Assembly: GCA_963734625.1 (NCBI GenBank)
Contig: CAVTHW010000003.1
Location: 186,001-250,000 of the forward strand
DNA length: 64,000 bases
Direction: 5' to 3'
Source of the DNA: CAVTHW01 sp963734625
GTDB lineage: Bacteria > Acidobacteriota > Terriglobia > Bryobacterales > Bryobacteraceae
The position numbers and the translations under genes were made by a program. Positions 61,531 through 64,000 of this stretch are shown in pieces (position 1 is the stretch's first letter; the number at the start of each line of letters is the position of its first letter). The notes under the pieces are model-generated. The model ran no database searches, was not told the origin of the DNA, and saw only the letters and a program-made list of their open reading frames with translations.

Positions 61531-62478
61531 CTATGTGCCCGCGCCCACCGGTTGGGCCGCACCGATAGGAGTCAGCCAGCCGTAACGGTCCGGTTTGGCG
61601 CCCTCGGTGATCGCGAAGAATTCCTTCTGCAGCTTCTCCGTCACCGGCCCGCGCTTGCCCTTGCCAATCACGATCTTGTCTATCGAGCGAATGGGCGTGA
61701 TCTCGGCGGCGGTCCCGGAGAAGAAAACCTCGTCGGCGATGTAGAGCATCTCGCGCGGCACCAGCGTCTCCACCAGCGGAATGCCCAGATCCTGCGCCAG
61801 GCGGATAACCGTGTCGCGCGTGATCCCGGGCAGCACCGAGGCGCCCAGCGGCGGCGTGTGGATCTTGCCGTCGCGAACCACATATATATTCTCTCCGGAG
61901 CCCTCGCTGACGTAACCGCTCGCATCCAGCGCGATCCCCTCGGCGTAGCCGTTGGCCAGGGCTTCCATCTTGATGAGCTGCGAGTTCATGTAGTTGGCCC
62001 CGGCTTTGGCCATGGCTGGAAGCGTGTTCGGCGCCAGCCTGGTCCAACTGGAAACGCATACATCGACGCCGCTGACCATGGCTTCTTCGCCCAGGTACTT
62101 GCCCCATTCCCAACAAGCGATGAACACCTCGACCGGATTCCGCAGGGGAAACACTCCCATGTCGCCGTAGCCGCGAAGCGCGATCGGGCGGATGTAGCAG
62201 GACTTCATCTGGTTAACACGCGCCACGTCCAGCATCGCTTCCACCAACTTGTCGAGCGAGAACGGGATTTCCATCCGGTACACTTTGGCGGAATCCAGCA
62301 GGCGGCGGACGTGCTCGCGAACCCGGAAGGCCGAGGTTCCCGCGGCCGTCTCATAGCAACGAATCCCTTCGAACACCGATGAGCCGTAGCTCACCACGTG
62401 GGAAAGGACGTGGATCTTGGCATCGTCCCATGCGATCAACTGGCCGTTGTGCCATATTTTCTGGGTGGGCGTCAGCAT
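61531..62478 (-). CDS. ilvE: Branched-chain amino-acid aminotransferase (IlvE)
   Basis: 315-residue fold-type IV PLP aminotransferase. HVVSYGSSVFEGIRCYET, YIRPIALRGYG, KAGANYMNSQLIKMEA (the PLP lysine region), GYVSEGSGENIYVV, TRDTVIRLAQDLGI and FFSGTAAEITPI are all diagnostic of the IlvE class. It transaminates Leu, Ile and Val. Monocistronic by appearance; followed by a 230-base repeat-rich gap on its upstream side. Confidence 0.95.
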   Translation of the reverse strand: MLTPTQKIWHNGQLIAWDDAKIHVLSHVVSYGSSVFEGIRCYETAAGTSAFRVREHVRRLLDSAKVYRMEIPFSLDKLVEAMLDVARVNQMKSCYIRPIALRGYGDMGVFPLRNPVEVFIACWEWGKYLGEEAMVSGVDVCVSSWTRLAPNTLPAMAKAGANYMNSQLIKMEALANGYAEGIALDASGYVSEGSGENIYVVRDGKIHTPPLGASVLPGITRDTVIRLAQDLGIPLVETLVPREMLYIADEVFFSGTAAEITPIRSIDKIVIGKGKRGPVTEKLQKEFFAITEGAKPDRYGWLTPIGAAQPVGAGT

Positions 62479-62513
62479 AAGACTGATTATAGCCTAGCCC
62501 GGTTTTCCGTCCC

Positions 62514-62538
62514 GTGGAGCAGATCGCCAGACCTGCCC
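62514..62538. repeat. Half copy of double-hairpin repeat, family B
   Basis: GTGGAGCAGATCGCCAGACC and a few following bases: only the first stem of family B, with one mismatch (A opposite C), directly followed by a family A copy. Confidence 0.65.
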
Positions 62539-62543
62539 GCGCC

Positions 62544-62590
62544 GTGGGGTCGGGCTTTCACCCCGCCGCCGGCTTTTGAGCCGGCGTTTC
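62544..62590. repeat. Double-hairpin intergenic repeat, family A
   Basis: 47 bases, identical to 28667-28713 except for two positions that restore pairing (CGGG/CCCG instead of CAGG/CCTG). Second stem GCCGGC/GCCGGC with loop TTTTGA is identical. Confidence 0.8.
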
Positions 62591-62617
62591 CTCGCGGACC
62601 GCGGTGAATCGCCGGCC

Positions 62618-62665
62618 GTGGAGCAGGTCGCCAGACCTGCCATGTCGGCGGTCCCGCCGACAGAA
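62618..62665. repeat. Double-hairpin intergenic repeat, family B
   Basis: 48 bases with stems GCAGGTC/GACCTGC (loop GCCA) and TCGGCG/CGCCGA. Aligns without gaps to 32751-32798, with paired changes in both stems. Confidence 0.8.
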
Positions 62666-62709
62666 TCCGCCGGCGGGTTATGCCGCGCACCCCCTGTCGC
62701 CCTTCAATC

Positions 62710-64000
62710 TCAAAACGGGCAATTGAACGTGTTTCCGCCAAGAATGTGAAACGCGTACGCCCCGGTTCCGGATGCCGTACACGGGCTCGTCGCCGCGCAA
62801 TCAGAGCAATAGACGATTGCGGCCGTCTTGATCCCAATGATGCCCGCTTTGAGTTCCGCGAACGTCCTGGAAGCCGGTACGAAGGGCGTGTGAACTTTAA
62901 CATAAGGGAACGCACCGGTGGGATTCGCCGCGGTCAGCACCGGCGTTCCAGGATTGTCTCCGCCGGCGTTCGCGGCTGCCCCAAAGCGAATTTCGAACAT
63001 GGCGGCCGCCAATCGCACGAACAGCGCCTGGTTGTAGCTCGCCGTGCTGGTCTGCACCCAATTCGGATGCCCGGCGAATCGGGAATTGACGCTAAGAAAA
63101 CCGCCTTGAACTTCGTTGCCGTAGTTCACCGTATTCATAGTGAGCACGTTCGGATGGACCAGCGAGTCATACCATTCCTGCCGCGAAATGTTGTTGGCGC
63201 CGGTGATTCTCAAGCGCTGTATGTCCATTCCAGACGGAGCCAGGGATGCCACGCCGTAGTCGGCGGGTTTGGTCACGATCCCGGCGGCGCAGTTGTGCCG
63301 GCACTGGTTCCAGGCCAGCCACACAGGGGCCTTTACGCCGCTTGTGTCCAGGAAACCCGTGCTGAAATTCTGCCCTATATTATTGGTGATGGATAGATTC
63401 GTGGCCCCGGCGGTGACGGCCACCGCTCTGGCAGCCATAGCGCCGCCCGTGGGAGCCAGACCGTCGAACACGTTTCCCGTGACGCTGACGGCGTCTCCCC
63501 CAACGACAATCGGGACCAGTCCCAGCCTGCTCCTGCCCAGTGGATCAGCAATGAACGTGTTGCCCGAGATCACCACGTCATTGCTTCCCGAATACACCGC
63601 CGAGACGAGTGGCCGCGTCTGGTTGCGAATAATAAATTTGTTCCCGCTGATGAGCGAACTCTGGCCCGCGCCGTTCAAGAAGACCCAATAGGTCGCGCAG
63701 TCGATGAACGTATTTGCGGTGATATTGAAATTCGTTCCCGCCGTGGCCTCGATGCAACTCTGCGCGGCCGACGAGTCAAAAACGTTCCCGATGATATTGA
63801 GGCGGTGTGGGATGCGGGCAGTGCCGTCAATCCACATACCCGATCCGATTCCTCCCGCCGGGCCCAGGTCGGAGATCGTGTTTGATGACACCGTGACGTC
63901 GCTACTGCCGGCCACCTCTATACCCAGGTGACAATGGCTGATCGTGTTGCCCACCACCACGCTGAAGTCGCTTACGTCAACGGAGATGCAGTAGTCCGTG
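62710..64000 (-). CDS. Right-handed parallel beta-helix (pectate-lyase-like) protein, 5' end outside window
   Basis: At least 430 residues; the frame continues past the window edge before the internal start at 63960. The visible N-terminal half has beta-helix repeats with the pattern (V/I)xGNxF(I/D): VVVGNTISHC, VTVSSNTISD, LNIIGNVFDS, FNITANTFIDC, SLISGNKFII, VVISGNTFIAD. The C-terminal half (about 240-416) is not recognisably repetitive and ends FNCPF. Likely a secreted carbohydrate-binding or -cleaving protein, or a phage-tail-like fibre; no catalytic residues identified. Confidence 0.8.
   Translation of the reverse strand, partial: TDYCISVDVSDFSVVVGNTISHCHLGIEVAGSSDVTVSSNTISDLGPAGGIGSGMWIDGTARIPHRLNIIGNVFDSSAAQSCIEATAGTNFNITANTFIDCATYWVFLNGAGQSSLISGNKFIIRNQTRPLVSAVYSGSNDVVISGNTFIADPLGRSRLGLVPIVVGGDAVSVTGNVFDGLAPTGGAMAARAVAVTAGATNLSITNNIGQNFSTGFLDTSGVKAPVWLAWNQCRHNCAAGIVTKPADYGVASLAPSGMDIQRLRITGANNISRQEWYDSLVHPNVLTMNTVNYGNEVQGGFLSVNSRFAGHPNWVQTSTASYNQALFVRLAAAMFEIRFGAAANAGGDNPGTPVLTAANPTGAFPYVKVHTPFVPASRTFAELKAGIIGIKTAAIVYCSDCAATSPCTASGTGAYAFHILGGNTFNCPF

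Noticed and set aside
1..64000. CRISPR array or prophage
   Set aside because: No regularly spaced direct repeats, cas genes, terminase, portal or capsid genes were seen; the repeats present are palindromic and scattered.

Overview
The window looks like chromosome from a high-GC acidobacterium, most likely of the Bryobacterales/'Solibacter' type. This is an inference. It rests on a PadR regulator overlapping an 'acidobacterial duplicated orphan permease' (ADOP), a second PadR operon, a DUF1080 protein, a Tat-exported Gfo/Idh/MocA oxidoreductase, a PEP-CTERM protein, fused serine/threonine kinases, and many palindromic intergenic repeats. No rRNA, CRISPR array, phage or plasmid backbone is visible. 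There is one tRNA, tRNA-Lys(TTT).

Layout. 1-0.9 kb: end of a nucleotidyltransferase gene and tpx. 1-5.8 kb: a leftward operon of three membrane-fusion proteins and a MacB-like permease. 5.9-10.1 kb: yyaL and a dapA-like gene, divergent from an M20 dipeptidase. 10.1-10.8 kb: a RAYT transposase between REP-like ends. 10.9-15.8 kb: nfeD, slipin, SPOR protein, lipA and lnt, tightly packed. 15.8-18.9 kb: padR and ADOP. 18.9-28.6 kb: a one-carbon and amino-acid region with a homocysteine methyltransferase, rocD/proC, an oxidoreductase/HEAT pair between matching hairpins, and a leftward operon of corrinoid protein, MetF-MetV, pterin methyltransferase and folD. 28.8-34.8 kb: sodium symporter, glycosyltransferase, DUF1080 protein, thrB and an oxidoreductase. 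34.8-37.5 kb: tRNA-Lys and a 2.56-kb segment bounded by copies of the tRNA 3' end. 37.6-43.5 kb: two YfhO-like membrane proteins, a methyltransferase and a CsbB/GtrB-like glycosyltransferase. 43.5-46.3 kb: a secreted M48-like protein, a DUF4258/DUF2283 remnant and a PadR operon. 46.3-53.4 kb: tssK-tssL-tssM plus a kinase of the type VI secretion system. 53.5-64 kb: transposase debris, a polyamine-synthase-like membrane protein, a kinase/FGE-like/hydrolase fusion, nagA, ilvE and a beta-helix protein.

How genes work together. The 26-28.6 kb operon and the homocysteine methyltransferase at 18.9 kb together supply the three substrate modules of cobalamin-dependent methionine synthase as separate genes, with MetF and FolD feeding methyl groups. 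rocD and proC link ornithine to proline. YfhO plus a CsbB-like enzyme suggests glycosylation of an extracytoplasmic polymer. TssK/L/M are baseplate and membrane-complex parts of a type VI system whose sheath, tube and ATPase lie outside the window.

Quality caveat. At least fifteen single-base indels break otherwise well conserved genes (2.4, 7.1, five in 9.1-10.05, 13.7, 16.36, 20.87, 25.56, 43.1, 47.14, 55.43 and 56.11 kb). Thirteen look like one-base insertions. Their concentration in healthy-looking genes points to sequencing or assembly error more than gene decay, so frameshifted genes are annotated as single genes spanning the shift.
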